From positions 28,723,898 to 28,787,897 of the forward strand of contig CM057159.1 in assembly GCA_029962745.1 (NCBI GenBank): a stretch of 64,000 bases of DNA. Direction: 5' to 3'. How positions within the stretch are numbered: the first letter of the stretch is position 1; each line of letters begins with the position of its first letter. This document shows, one piece after another, positions 11,220 through 22,602 of this stretch. Under the pieces are notes generated by a model. It ran no database searches. It was not told the origin of the DNA and worked only from the letters and a program-made list of their open reading frames with translations. Source of the stretch: Echinometra lucunter. Its lineage: Eukaryota > Echinodermata > Echinoidea > Camarodonta > Echinometridae. A program made the translations under genes and the position numbers.

Positions 11220-12730
11220 ACCCAGCTAGCAAAATATTTAGGTCCCAGGTTGGCATAGGCGCCGGAAGCGGGGGGGGGGGGGGTGGGGGCAAAAATCGAT
11301 TTTTGCCCCCCCCCCCAGGGCCCCCCTCTGAAAAAAAAAGGATTTTTTTGGATCATATACAAGCACGTGAAATGAGCATACTGACATGATTAGTGCTCTA
11401 AAATGCAAACTTTTAGCATTCAAAAATCGAAATTTTCTTACTCGGTCGCTACACTCCCTGGTATATTAATTAGAAGCAGCGTTTCTCAGTATTTAGAAAT
11501 TCTGTCTATCATCTATGAAAAAGGGGAAATGCTTGCTTCATTCGGGGGGATTATTTTCATAGGCGCTGGAAGGGGGCAGGGGGCAATTGCCCCCCCCCCC
11601 CATTCTAAAGGGGGGAAAAATCGGCTCCCCCCCCCCGGGTCCCCCTGGGAAGAAAAAAAATTTGGATCATATTCAACCATGCAAAATGATTATTGTTCTA
11701 AAATGCAAACTTTAAGCATTCAAAAATCAAAGTTTTCTTACTCGGTCGCTACGCTCCCTCGTATAGTAATTAGAAGCAACGTTTCTCAGTATTTAGAAAT
11801 TCTGTCTATCATTTATTAAAAAGGGCAGATGCTTGCTTTAGTCGGGGGATTATTTAGCCACCCCCCCCCCCCACTCCTCGGTATCCTCATATACTGGCAT
11901 ATAATTATTGGCCCCATCGCCAAATTTACCAGTATGCCATTCATGACCCTCCCATTGTGATGCCCAGTCCCCTGAGTCTCTCACGCCATCCTAACATGCT
12001 AGAAGCGGTGAGCAAATAATCATGTTTCAGTACTAATGATGAGAGAAGATGGCAAAAAGTTTTGATAACAGTATAATCTAACTTGTCCTTTTATATATGA
12101 ATAAATATGTAAAAAGGGCGGGGTGTATATGGGGTACGTTGTATGCAGGTAGTAAGCATTTGAGGTGGGCCCCATAAAGGTTTGGAGTGGGCCCCCAAGG
12201 GTTTGCCCCCCCCCCCCCCCCAAAGCTGGGACCCTTCCGGCGCGCCTGCAGGTTGGTTAAATTTGGTCACAGCTAGCTGAGCTTGCATATGGTTACCACC
12301 TGGAGTAAGAAAGGCATAAATGAGTCCACGATCCCCACTTAGGACCCATAATTTGCACCGTGGGCCCTGTGTGGATCCCATCATATATGATTCTTTGTAA
12401 GGGGCAAATGGGTCTTCCCACTTCCACTAAAACCGACGCACACGGGCCCAACGTGGACTCCATGTGGACCACACGTGGAAAAAAACCCCCAAATATCATG
12501 ACCCTCATGGGGTAATTAGCCCCTCCAGGCCACTATTCTCTCCTCAAGCAGTCCAAATGGAACGCATTCGGGGCCCATGAGCGCCGGTCTTGGCATGTCT
12601 GGTGGGTTCTAGTCCTATATAAATGTGGAAAGGCCCATCTGGGTGCATAATTACGGTTTTCAGTGGGGTAAATGGGCCATGGTTGCCCACGATAAACAAA
12701 TATGGGCCCCAGATAGTTTGCTAGCTGGGT
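11220..12730. mobile_element. Composite inverted-repeat element (ACCCAGCTAGCAAA ends)
   Basis: Left end ACCCAGCTAGCAAA at 11220; the right end at 12730 is its inverse (TTTGCTAGCTGGGT), with similarity extending inward for about 30 bp. Two tandem copies of a roughly 310-bp G/C-run repeat lie inside (about 11253-11560 and 11561-11850), and the right half is rich in GGGCCC words. No coding capacity. In copy B it is 22603-24110; copy C starts inside it. Confidence 0.7.
11285..11310. repeat. 26-bp palindrome flanked by G and C runs
   Basis: GGGGGCAAAAATC is followed by its exact reverse complement. A G run lies on the left and a C run on the right, so the hairpin can extend further. Copy B counterpart at 22669-22694. 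Confidence 0.85.
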
Positions 12731-13247
12731 ATGAAAGAAGAAACCCCTTACAATGCACTTTGATTTAGGATTTATTCCTAAGGTCAGAGCTAAGTGCCCC
12801 TACATTTTTATGGAATTTATTGCTTTTCAGGTCAACGCTTCCATGTCTCGAATTTTCTAATGCATCGAGGAGTAAGGTATCAAGCATAATTGGAAACCTC
12901 AGTCCCTTATTTGAGGGCCTCTAAAAACGATAACAGGAACCAGGTAGAGGCATGCAAGGCAGTCAGAAACACTCCAGATTCAGAGATGTGATTGGTTGAA
13001 ATTGATCGCAACTTAATATCATTCGCACTATTTCGCAGCTATGTACTCAAAAGATAGGAGTTGCCTTCGAATTCAAATTGCGATCAACATGATCAAGCTG
13101 AATCATGGAGAGCTCATTATAAAACAGACCCATAAACACCCCCCCCCCCCCCCACACCACCACCACCACCACCTCCGTCAGGGAAGGATCCTTCCCCATG
13201 TCTTTCAATGAAATTTCTGGCTAAACCAGGAAAATCTTAGAACGTAC

Positions 13248-13393
13248 TTCTTCAGTTGAAGCATCAAATGGAACTTGTTGGTTGCCTGAGACACCGATAG
13301 CCGTAATAGATCTCTTTGATCGTTCTCCTTTAAAGTACACTGCAGAGGATCACAGTGCGCTCTCATTGGTTTTTGAGGATCCATCTCTTGTAT
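13248..13393 (-). CDS. PDZ2 exon, copy A, frameshifted
   Basis: Same exon as 24621-24767 and 37136-37282, but 146 bases instead of 147. One A is missing from the CTGCAAGTG segment, which breaks the frame after HCDPLQ. A substitution in the next codons is also specific to this copy. Acceptor (ATATCTCAG) and donor (GTACGT) are intact. It is either a decayed allele or a sequence error. Confidence 0.7.
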
Positions 13394-14420
13394 CTGAGAT
13401 ATACAAGAAAGTGTCTTATTAGGCAATACGTAAATCCACAAAAGTACGCACCATCACTCAACTGAAGTATTTTTTTTTTAAATAATGGTACAAATTAATA
13501 TCCTGCATGGAATAGCAGCCCCACAAGATTCATGCACTAATCGTCCTGGAGCGATGAATCATATTCAGAATAATGGGGGGGGGGGAGAGAAAAAAGGGAG
13601 GTGCGGGATGGAAGCAAATATATATTAATCGTAGTTTAACGTACCTCTTAACTACATACACATGAAAGTAATATGTATCATATCACATGTTATTTTAAAA
13701 AATATTAGTTCTCTGTGAACTCGATAAGTACAAGATATATATAGTTACATTTTCAGGGATTTTTAATGATAGTATTGCGTATGACCATGACGACAGGTTA
13801 CAATACCAAACCATCTGCAAATCATTTCCACTACCATTGATAACCTTGCTTAAAATACTGTTGTGGTCGCAGAGGAAGTCCAGCCTTAATTTTTTTTGTT
13901 GAAAATGAAATAAAACAAACAAACTGAGAAGAGAAAGAGAGTTTGAGGAGGATATCTGGGAGAAGGCTTTGCTATCATTAAAAATAAGGAACTTATCATA
14001 TAACGTTGTGAATAAACATTTAACTTAAAAAGTTAGTGAACATTGTATACTGGTGCATTCATGAACAATTTCCCCTTGAATCCTTCGTGCAAAGGCATAA
14101 CTAAAACGGATTCCTGGGGAAGGAAAAACTGATCTTGAATATTACCTCACTGGCCTCAGGTGAATACACGGAAGTTTATGATATAACCAAGGAATCCTTG
14201 GTATAACGCCTCATGTCCCCGTTCTGAACTTGTCTTCTATAGAACAGGATGTTATGATATGTCAAAATAATTCCTGTTTGTAGAAATTGTCTTGTTATAA
14301 TTTTGTTCAATTTCCCCCAACCGATATTTTTTTGAAAATCATTGTTAATACTTTGTCTTAATCTATGTTGAGCAAGACGAATCCTGTTAAGTGCTGAAAT
14401 CGAAAATGCATGACAGAGAG

Positions 14421-14602
14421 GTGCCGTAGTCGAGTGGTTTAAGGCGCTTGACTGGAGACGCGAAGGTCCGGGGTCCGATCCCCGGCACGGCACTTATGCC
14501 CTTCAGCAAGGCATTTTATTTGCATTGCTCTTTTCTCGTATATCAGCAAATGGAAATGTTGCAGGCATATTGATACCGGCGTGTGCACGTGTTAGAAAAA
14601 AG
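14421..14602 (+). mobile_element. tRNA-derived SINE next to a splice donor
   Basis: The head at 14421-14493 has GTGCCGT/ACGGCAC acceptor pairing and a CCGGGG/CCCCGG T-arm. The body has a CCCTTCAGCAAGGCA core and an A-rich 3' end. It is the same family as 658-861. It ends within about 8 bases of the 5' splice site of the minus-strand exon 14610-14705. Present at the same place in all three copies. Confidence 0.85.
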
Positions 14603-14609
14603 ATCTCAC

Positions 14610-14705
14610 CTCACTCCCCTTGAGCTCGATCCCTAGGTCTTCAAAAGAAGTGACGGGAACAGCAACCACTGTTCCAAGGGGACTGCGTTCCAGTACAAGT
14701 GTGAC
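14610..14705 (-). CDS. Exon bridging PDZ1 and PDZ2 (copy A)
   Basis: 32 codons, phase 0 on both sides. Acceptor CTCTTTTCAACAG, donor GTGAGA. The product starts VTLVLERSPLGTVVAV, which fits the last strand of a PDZ domain after the 15759-15932 exon. It ends FEDLGIELKGSE, where LGIELKG resembles the carboxylate-binding loop of the next PDZ domain. Sequence appears identical in copies A, B and C, suggesting constraint or very recent duplication. Confidence 0.8.
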
Positions 14706-15758
14706 CTGTTGAAAAGAGTGGGATGTTCATTGACCTTATGATCGGGTGTTCAACATAAAGGTCACTGTCTTCTGGTCATGTATTTTGATTTTGGAAGAAA
14801 CTGGCTCCCAGATATTGCTTACAGTTGATAACCTAATACATAAAACTGATTGTCTATGTTCGAAATCATCAGAAAGATAAGATATTGACTAAACTGGCAA
14901 ACAAGCATGTGCACTATACACAAAAATGACTATTAGTATATGGGAATACATACAAAATTAGTGTTTGGCCCTAATACCTCAGATATTTCTGGCCTTTTTA
15001 CGAATAAGGAGGCATCTGAAGAGCAGTCCTTTCCAGGGGACACTTTATTCTTCCTTACTTACATGAAAGAATGAGCAAGCTCATAAACTATTTGTTTTAT
15101 ACCTTCCCAGAATTTGAGCTTCCCTTATTCCCTTAGTCATCTATTCATGGTTTAATATAATTCGTGTTAAACAGTCAACACAGTTTAACAAATGCACCTT
15201 ATGAAGATTACAAATTGCAATAAAACACGGCTGTCTAATAAATGATCTAGATACACGTAGAAGACAATGGGTAATTTAAAAGAACCCCCCCCCCCCCCCT
15301 CCCCAGAGAATCCATAAAGAGAAGTCATTTCACAGAGTTATGAATGATGATCGACATTTTAATATCAGCAACTTGATCAATCATATTTTGTCAAGAGGTT
15401 AAACAGGTTATGACTCATTACGATTGACAATTCAACAAAGAAATTTGTTGGAATAGTTAATAGTATTTGTATGAACGTTTGAGATGTAGGATAAAAATCC
15501 AGTACTTCCATGAGCTTATCTCTGTAGTTTCTCGTAGCCGTACATAAATACTTGAATGCCCTTTCTTAATATTTCTTTATTTGTAATTGTTGTAATTTTC
15601 TTGTTATTCTGTATTGTTCTTTTATTTTAAATTGAAATATCGAATAAATAATAAATTAATTAGTTATGTTACAATAAAATCAATATCCTGAATCCTCAGA
15701 GGGATACATCCTTTATAGTTGACTACAGCAGTGTTTCATTTTGAAATTTGTAACTTAC

Positions 15759-15932
15759 TTCTTTAATGGCAGTGGTGAGGATGAAATCGCGGGCGTTGTT
15801 GACATTGTTGACTATTTGCCTATTCACCTGACGAATACAGTCTCCCGTGAATAGTGGAATAGACTCACATGGATTGCCAAGATGATCCCATCCTACGACA
15901 CTGTGCATGGCACCAAAAAGAGATTCAAATCG
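15759..15932 (-). CDS. PDZ1 exon (copy A)
   Basis: 58 codons, phase 0 on both sides, ending at a perfect GTAAGT donor. The acceptor CACAG is preceded by a run of A, with a pyrimidine stretch farther upstream. The product contains FTGDCIRQVNRQIV followed by NARDFILTTAIKE. This fits the GD-x-I-x-x-VN strand and the following helix of a PDZ domain. The N-terminal PDZ loop is not on this exon. Intact in all three copies. Confidence 0.78.
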
Positions 15933-16352
15933 CTGTGTTTTTTTTTTAATGGTTAAAGAAAAACATATCCCCTGATTAACCTCCATGATCCTCCCTGACC
16001 CCCTCCCTCCTCCTCCGTAGGTGTTAGTTTCGGTGTTATTATAATCTGATAGCTCTCATGCATGTTCCACTGTCTTGATTGTGGGATTGTAGGTATGACA
16101 ACCGACCCGTGCCGTGATATAGAACCCCATCGTGCGACCCTAAATATGCAATGAATGCCCCCATTTCATTGTGTTTTGTGGCTTTTTGGACACCCCTCCC
16201 CCAAAAAGTAAAAGCGTTACTTAACACGACGTACTATGTATATTTATATATATATATATATATATATAATGTAGACAGTAATAACTTCAAAAAGAGTCGA
16301 AGGTACGCCATGTGTAAATCCAACATTAGCTTTTAATATTGTCACTGACTTA

Positions 16353-16389
16353 GAACGGCAATGCCTTAACCTCTAGACTACAGAGGCGG
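16353..16389 (-). tRNA. tRNA 5'-half fragment, inverted
   Basis: The minus strand reads GCCTCTGTAGTCTAGAGG and continues TTAAGGCATTG, matching the 5' half of the tRNA-like gene at 16682-16752 in the opposite orientation. The 3' half is absent, so it is a fragment. Confidence 0.6.
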
Positions 16390-16438
16390 GCCAGCAGTGA
16401 GGCGTGACCGAATCCAATTGACCGACAGACAGATTTCA

Positions 16439-16491
16439 CATGTATTTATTCCATGAGAGTTGCCAAAGCTGTTGTATATGTTACCTGATCA
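16439..16491 (+). repeat. Direct repeat 1 flanking tRNA-like gene
   Basis: About 53 bp, nearly identical to 16844-16897 and in the same orientation. The pair brackets the tRNA-like gene. Present in all three copies. Confidence 0.85.
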
Positions 16492-16681
16492 CAAAATGTT
16501 AATTATTCCAACATATACATGTACATGTATCCAAAAAAGCATTCGGTCGGATCCAAATGAGGTGTGCGGCAGGTCATTGTTCGAAACTCATCTGCCACCA
16601 ACAAAGGAATTAATTAGTGAGGGTTGAAGGTTTGTCAATCTGTCGGTTAAGCGAATTTGAAGTCGCCGAAACCACTGGCCT

Positions 16682-16752
16682 GTCTCCGTTGTCTAGTGCT
16701 TAAGGCATTGGCGTTCATAGCCAAAGGCCCGGGTTCGATTCCCGGCGGGGAC
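16682..16752 (+). tRNA. tRNA-like gene, anticodon UCA
   Basis: Folds as a complete 71-nt cloverleaf: a 7-bp acceptor (GTCTCCG/CGGGGAC), a 4-bp D stem, a 5-bp anticodon stem (TTGGC/GCCAA), a short variable loop, and a 5-bp T stem with a TTCGATT loop. The loop GTTCATA puts UCA at 34-36, which would read UGA. It lacks the long variable arm of tRNA-Sec. A T6 Pol III terminator follows after one base, and the B-box is perfect. Against function: G19 of the D loop is replaced, base 32 is G and base 37 is U. It may instead be a tRNA-related repeat or pseudogene. It lies in an intron of the opposite-strand gene. Confidence 0.6.
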
Positions 16753-16843
16753 ATTTTTTCAACCTTTGCAAAATTTCTAAAATGGTAGGACAGCTCTGGG
16801 GAACTTTGATTCATGCTACGCTATTATTCTCTCAATTGTCTCG

Positions 16844-16897
16844 CATGTATTTATTTCCATGAGAGTTGCCAAAGCTGTTGTATATGTTACCTGATCA
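16844..16897 (+). repeat. Direct repeat 2 flanking tRNA-like gene
   Basis: Second copy of the repeat at 16439-16491, followed by a TA microsatellite. Confidence 0.85.
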
Positions 16898-16911
16898 ATG
16901 TATATATATAT

Positions 16912-17422
16912 ATAATAAGTTCAAGTTACACAGTTGACGTGTGGTTCATCATGAGATGCGATCTTCAGGCAACTAATAAAGCATCAATACCATGATTTGA
17001 ACAATTCACTGAAAAAGCGCTGTGGCGCCACACTGTTTCGTCTTCACACATGGTGGGACTTTGTTTCATCACATGCTAATGACGCATTAACGCGTCAACT
17101 CTCAATAAGAGAGCATATTGTCAAAACTTGCGCATGCAATCTCATGGCAACAATTTTTGCGCTAACTTTTTAGAAATTTGATTGGTGCGCATTTTTTGTG
17201 TATGTAGGCATCAAAAAAAGTGTGTCCTGCTCGGCGACATTTTTTTGTCGCCCTATAACCCCTAGGCTTGTACACAAAAAGTGTGGTGACACAGCGTGTA
17301 CCACACTGTCGCATCATGTGTGAAAGCACCTTTAGTTGCCTGAAGATGGTGCGTGAAACTCTGAGTAGCGATTTAATAAGTACAGATGACCACACGTCAA
17401 CTGTGTAACTTGAACTTATTAT
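16912..17422. mobile_element. Intronic MITE, about 0.5 kb
   Basis: Long inverted termini: TAATAAGTTCAAGTTACACA and its inverse, continuing inward through GTTGACGTGTGG and CATC. A second block, ATCTTCAGGCAACTA, also recurs inverted. No open frame. In the other copies it is about 28384-28896 and 40802-41316. Flanks are TA-rich, so the target duplication cannot be defined. Confidence 0.75.
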
Positions 17423-17489
17423 TTTTTTTAATGCTCTGCCTCATCACGGACATCGAGCACTCTTAAATTTATAAGGATAGCATTCACCA

Positions 17490-17529
<40 letters not shown>

Positions 17530-17662
17530 CATCTTTTTGTCACACCGTGGGCACTGACGAAGAGTGTGACTTCGCCTTTCTTTTTGAGAGCTAAGCTCCG
17601 TTTTTCTTTTAAAATCTATGATTTTATTTTTTTAATGGCATTCTACTACCAACTCTGATTCT

Positions 17663-17663
<1 letters not shown>

Positions 17664-17733
<70 letters not shown>

Positions 17734-17734
17734 A
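17664..17734. repeat. (TA)n microsatellite
   Basis: Interrupted TA array. Length differs strongly between copies: short near 29131 in B, long and uninterrupted near 41559-41625 in C. Other variable TA arrays lie near 16245, 17503, 27620, 28318, 40133 and 41400. Confidence 0.9.
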
Positions 17735-17824
17735 ATTTCTTAACAAGAGCGCATGCTTATAGACATCACTGACTGAATTTAATAGTGACATAAAGAACAA
17801 AAGAAAAGGTGCAGGTGCACTTAC

Positions 17825-17928
17825 TAAACTTTTCCCATTAAAGTCTGCAAGCTTTAGCTTTCCTTCTAGGTCCTGTTTCATGAACTCTTTGATGACTGAT
17901 TGTTGATCCCGCTCCTTCCAAAAGTGTT
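17825..17928 (-). CDS. Exon TLWKERDQQ, copy A, frameshifted
   Basis: Counterpart of the intact exon at 41719-41820. Here single-base indels near both ends and a shifted base in the middle break the frame. Acceptor and the GTAAGT donor are retained. Confidence 0.65.
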
Positions 17929-18027
17929 CTGTTCAAAAAGTTGAAGTTTGTATTAAAAAGAGAAAAACTGGTACATTGCAACTTTCATTATTGCCCGAAC
18001 CGGTGACCCTTTTAATAATTGATAATC

Positions 18028-18028
<1 letters not shown>

Positions 18029-18066
<38 letters not shown>
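18029..18066. repeat. (ATG)n microsatellite
   Basis: Short ATG array in the intron. Counterparts near 29447 and 41921. Confidence 0.9.
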
Positions 18067-18067
<1 letters not shown>

Positions 18068-18340
18068 CAATAATGATAATAATAATAATGATAAATAATA
18101 ATTAATATCAATAACAATAACAATATTTGGGAAGTGACAAACTGTAGAAAAGTGTCCTCCGAAAGTACACTACGACCACTGACAGCACCCTTCAAAAAAA
18201 GTCAAGATGTTTGAACATTTTAATGTTATGTTTGGGGCGTTTTCCTTCGGATATTCATCCTGTTTGTTTTGCTATCAAATATTGGAAGGACGTGCACATT
18301 TTCCTGTATCAAAAAAAAAAAATTAACACCTTTCCCTTAC

Positions 18341-18468
18341 AGTATTTTTTTCTCGTTTCCGTATGGGACATATGAAGGTTTCAGTATCTCCTTGACTAAA
18401 ACGTGCGTTTTAAAGGGATCCGATAACTTTGGTGTAGGCTTGATTTCATAAACTATTGAATTTCGAGT
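18341..18468 (-). CDS. Exon TRNSIVYEIKPTP (copy A)
   Basis: 128 bases, phase 0 in and 2 bases carried out. Acceptor CTTTACACAACACAG, donor GTAAGG. Product runs from TRNSIVYEIKPTP through KEILKPSYVPYGNEKK. The carried CT plus A of the next exon restores a Leu codon. Identical to copy C at 42230-42357. No domain recognised. Confidence 0.75.
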
Positions 18469-19198
18469 CTGTGTTGTGTAAAGATGTTCACAAGGATAAA
18501 TAAAAAGCCAGGAATATAAAGGTTTTGAGATATAATATCTTATTATCAAGGTATCTATTACTAAATTCAGCCATTTGCAAAATCAACTTTTACCTAACAC
18601 TGCAGTCTATGGGGTAAAAAATGTTTGGCATTTCTGAAGCACATGATGATGATGCTTGTGAAGTGCATTTTTCATGGCCTCGTGATTATCTACACAATAT
18701 TACATACACTGATAGCATATAGGGCCGTATAGCTCATATTTTTATAATTATTACTCAGTGCTTTTAATGAAGTGGCGTTACTACAAGGGTAAAGAGGCAC
18801 GTGTCCCCCCCCCCCCCCATCAATTGGTGAAAAATGGGATAGGGAAGAAAAAAGCAATAAAGGGGAAGGGGAATTCAACATGACACATAAATGACAATCA
18901 TCTATAACTTGACAGCCTAGTTCATGCACGTATACTACATTAACAGAAAGACCGATGCGCCATTCATGGCTGCACAAATACCACGCAAGCAAGCAGACTA
19001 TGTTTTATTACTATGCTTATTATTATTTTTTTATCTATTTATTTGAATAGACACCTTATATATTTCTTTAATTAAAAATCAACTTCATTTCTTTGAACTG
19101 TTTATTACAAAAGTTATGAGAAGTGTATATATGTAAAGATTTGCTGAAATAGGTGACGAAAAAAACTTTTGACTCCAAGCGTGAGAGTGAGGTTTACA

Positions 19199-19698
19199 NN
19201 NNNNNNNNNNNNNNNNNNNNNNNNNNNNNNNNNNNNNNNNNNNNNNNNNNNNNNNNNNNNNNNNNNNNNNNNNNNNNNNNNNNNNNNNNNNNNNNNNNNN
19301 NNNNNNNNNNNNNNNNNNNNNNNNNNNNNNNNNNNNNNNNNNNNNNNNNNNNNNNNNNNNNNNNNNNNNNNNNNNNNNNNNNNNNNNNNNNNNNNNNNNN
19401 NNNNNNNNNNNNNNNNNNNNNNNNNNNNNNNNNNNNNNNNNNNNNNNNNNNNNNNNNNNNNNNNNNNNNNNNNNNNNNNNNNNNNNNNNNNNNNNNNNNN
19501 NNNNNNNNNNNNNNNNNNNNNNNNNNNNNNNNNNNNNNNNNNNNNNNNNNNNNNNNNNNNNNNNNNNNNNNNNNNNNNNNNNNNNNNNNNNNNNNNNNNN
19601 NNNNNNNNNNNNNNNNNNNNNNNNNNNNNNNNNNNNNNNNNNNNNNNNNNNNNNNNNNNNNNNNNNNNNNNNNNNNNNNNNNNNNNNNNNNNNNNNNN
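19199..19698. other. Assembly gap, 500 N
   Basis: Exactly 500 N, the same size as the second gap, so the true length is probably unknown. It separates copy A from copy B. Confidence 1.
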
Positions 19699-21029
19699 GA
19701 ACACAGAAATCACTAAACGAAACATTATTATCATATTTTTGGATGAGATATTTGCATGTGGGTATTTTTGTGTCTATTTGTTTCAGTGAAAAATCATTGC
19801 AGGGTCTTACGTCCTTCAAACCATCGCATCCCATATTGCAAAGTTACATGATACATTCATTCAAAAAAATGCTTGCGTTTCTTCAATATGATAACATATA
19901 TTTAGTTTATGTTTGTTTACTTTACAGGAATTATAACACAAAATAATATTGTACAATGTAATAAAACATTCGAATTCAACTCATCAATCAAATTGTACAA
20001 TAATTGCCTTTAACAGCTTTCACCGAGGCAATTACTGTACGTGCTGTCTATACACATCACTGTACATGTCTTCTTCAAAATAGGTCACAGTTATTTGACA
20101 CTTGCTCCTGATGTAAATTACCACACGATTTGGCAACGTTTTATATGCATATACCACTGTATGTGCTTCCGCTGAATGTACTTTAAACATAAAATCACAA
20201 AGAATAGTGACTGCAATATGACCTCAGACTATAACCAGCAAATTCTTTGGCATTCGGTCAAACCCTCCAATGGTAATTTAAATGCCATTTTCTTTGCATG
20301 CATGATCTCAATTTAGCGTTCCTACTGTAAACAATTCGTTTACACATATTAGTATTTTATTGTTTTTTTAAGTTCTCATGTTTATACAGAGTAAACTATT
20401 CAGCTTTATAATACACTGAATGATGATAAGAAGTTAACATTTATTCATGTACAAAAAATGAACTTGATTACACATAAGTTCACTCGATGTTAGCTTCCTG
20501 ACTATATGATATAAGCAACCCATCTACTATGTGTACACTGTATATTTAGTTCCTGACGATGGTAAGTGTTAATCAACACATAAATACGCAACCTCTGCAG
20601 GGCATATTGGATTACACTATTCGCAAGCAGGCTTACATCTTTAGGAGATATGACTAATTGTATCGAAAGAATAATAGTCTATTCTCCTACAGCTCATTTT
20701 AAAACCGTATATAGGCCCTTAAAAATGTACGTTACCATCCCCTTTTCATGAGGTGTTCATTGAATTATTGAAAACAGACAAAGGTAAGATTTCAGAGCAT
20801 TTTGCTTAAGTGAATAAGCTATTATTGTACATGATCATATCAAGACAACTCCCCCGGGGACTGGGGGAGTTGTCCTTGGGGAGTTGTCATCCGGGAAAGG
20901 TGTCCTCCTGGGAGATTTGCCGGGGGGGGGGGGGGGGGGCTGTCCTCCAGGGGAGCTGTGCTCCAGGGGGAGTTGTCAGGTGGGAATCGTATCGGGGGAG
21001 TTGTCCTAGAACCATGTGTGATGTATTTG

Positions 21030-21401
21030 GGGAAGCAAACGATGGACGAAAGCTCATAGATTTTGACTTAGAATTCATGCGAGCGAGCGCTCTCATACTA
21101 TTTACAGAGTAGGGTGTGTGAGTTATAATAGAGTGTCATAAATATGGCTAAAGTAGAGGTAGTATGAGCGAAAGTAGGGTATGTGTGAGTTATAATAGAG
21201 TGTCATAAATATGAGCTAAAGTAGAGGTAGTATGAGCGAAAGTAGGGAATCTGTGAGTTATAATAGGGTCATAAATAAGAGCTGAAGTAGAGGTAGTATG
21301 AGCGAAAGTAGGGAATGTGTGCACATCATGATGAAGATAGTGACATCACGTTGAAGTTAACCACGCCCCCGACCTCTACTTTCGTCCATCGTTTGCTTCC
21401 C
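21030..21401. mobile_element. MITE with internal minisatellite (copy B)
   Basis: Counterpart of 9647-10018, with the same 23-bp inverted ends and internal minisatellite. Confidence 0.75.
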
Positions 21402-21796
21402 TGTATGTATTTTGAACTGCACAATATGGATCCTTACCGATTTTATGGCATTCATAAGTCAAAGAATAGGGATTGTACTAATGCAGACATGAATATGCCT
21501 CGTGCTCTACTCCGTGCTGTATTAATTAGAACGAAAAATCCCTTGAACTAAGTCATCGCTAAATAATCCAGTAAAACCTTATAGAGCTAATTTATAACAT
21601 TCCCTAGGAAGCATCTAATCTGACGTCGCCTATGTGATTTCGGCTTTCTCCTAGCTCCTCGACACCTGACGTGGCCATACGGTCGTGGGTACGCCCCCGC
21701 CCCCTCCTCCATGGGTCGTGCTCAGACATTGGCGGAAAGCGCTACATTCAGGCCGAGATTGAAAAGGCCATACTGGTGCAGACTGTAATATTCTCA

Positions 21797-21997
21797 TTAT
21801 TCGTCTGCCTCGGCAACACTCGCCAGATCCGATGTTCTTCTCCTCTTGTTGTAAGCACCGGGATGGGTGGGAAGAGCTGTTACCAGCATCTCGGATTGCC
21901 TCAATTCCTTCAAGAAAGCTGAAGGATGGAGATGAAGAACCACGGGTTCTCCCATACGTTTGGTTTGTTCTATGGAGTCTATCAACATGCTTTTGAC
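21797..21997 (-). CDS. Last coding exon of PDZ-like gene (copy B)
   Basis: Intact counterpart of 10414-10614, 66 codons plus TAA, same acceptor. Copy C does not reach this exon, so only A and B carry the 3' end of the gene. Confidence 0.7.
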   Translation of the reverse strand, partial: VKSMLIDSIEQTKRMGEPVVLHLHPSAFLKELRQSEMLVTALPTHPGAYNKRRRTSDLASVAEADE

Positions 21998-22602
21998 CTG
22001 TGTTTTAGTCAAAATAAAGAGGAAAAAAACGGGGGAATTCAATGCAAGGCCGCCTCACAATGAGTGTTGAATCTACCCTCTTTCTTTTTTTCTTATTAAA
22101 AAAAAATTGTTCACTTATTCATTTTTTATTCATTTATTTGTTTGTTTATTTGTTAATTTCTTTATTTCTTTCATTCATTCATTATTCATTTATCTATTTT
22201 GTCCTTGTCATATTAATTATCTGGTGACCTGTTAGTCTGAAGTACCAATCGTGGATTCAGCTTTGTAGCTCAATGAAATAATCAGTGACTAAATTGAGAA
22301 AAATCATGAAATAAATTTACAAAGAAATTTCTGCAGTGTGATTCGAGCTTCACTGAATTCGGCATTTTCTCATTCCGGCAGCATTCCTGATACTCTCTGG
22401 ACATTCTAAGTACATTGGCAGTACTAAATTCTTGAACGTTATTCGAGGCTGGTTCGAAGGACGTTCTAAGTATTCGAACAGCAGTTAGGTCAATATGAAA
22501 TTCCCTCCCGAATGTGGCGCGAATTTTAAAAATTCTTCATTCCGGCTGGTTCTGCTTGATTCCTGCTGATTCCGAATAAGTGTGACGGGGGTATAAATGA
22601 CT

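Larger units (their letters stand above)
7606..19198. repeat. Copy A of the triplicated locus
   Basis: Aligns by eye with copy B (19699 to about 30620). From 12452 onwards it also aligns with copy C (36346 to about 43095). The order of exons, SINE, tRNA-like gene, inverted-repeat elements and microsatellites is the same. The copy ends abruptly at an assembly gap. It contains the 3' half of the minus-strand gene, from the exon at 18341-18468 down to the stop codon at 10414. Confidence 0.9.

Noticed and set aside
17560..17620. Possible exon filling the gap before PDZ1
   Set aside because: The frame SQKERRSHTLRQCPR is open, but no choice of acceptor and donor gives the required phase.
19085..19834. 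Long open frames across the gap, and similar ones at 35806-36546
   Set aside because: They consist of N translated as unknown residues.
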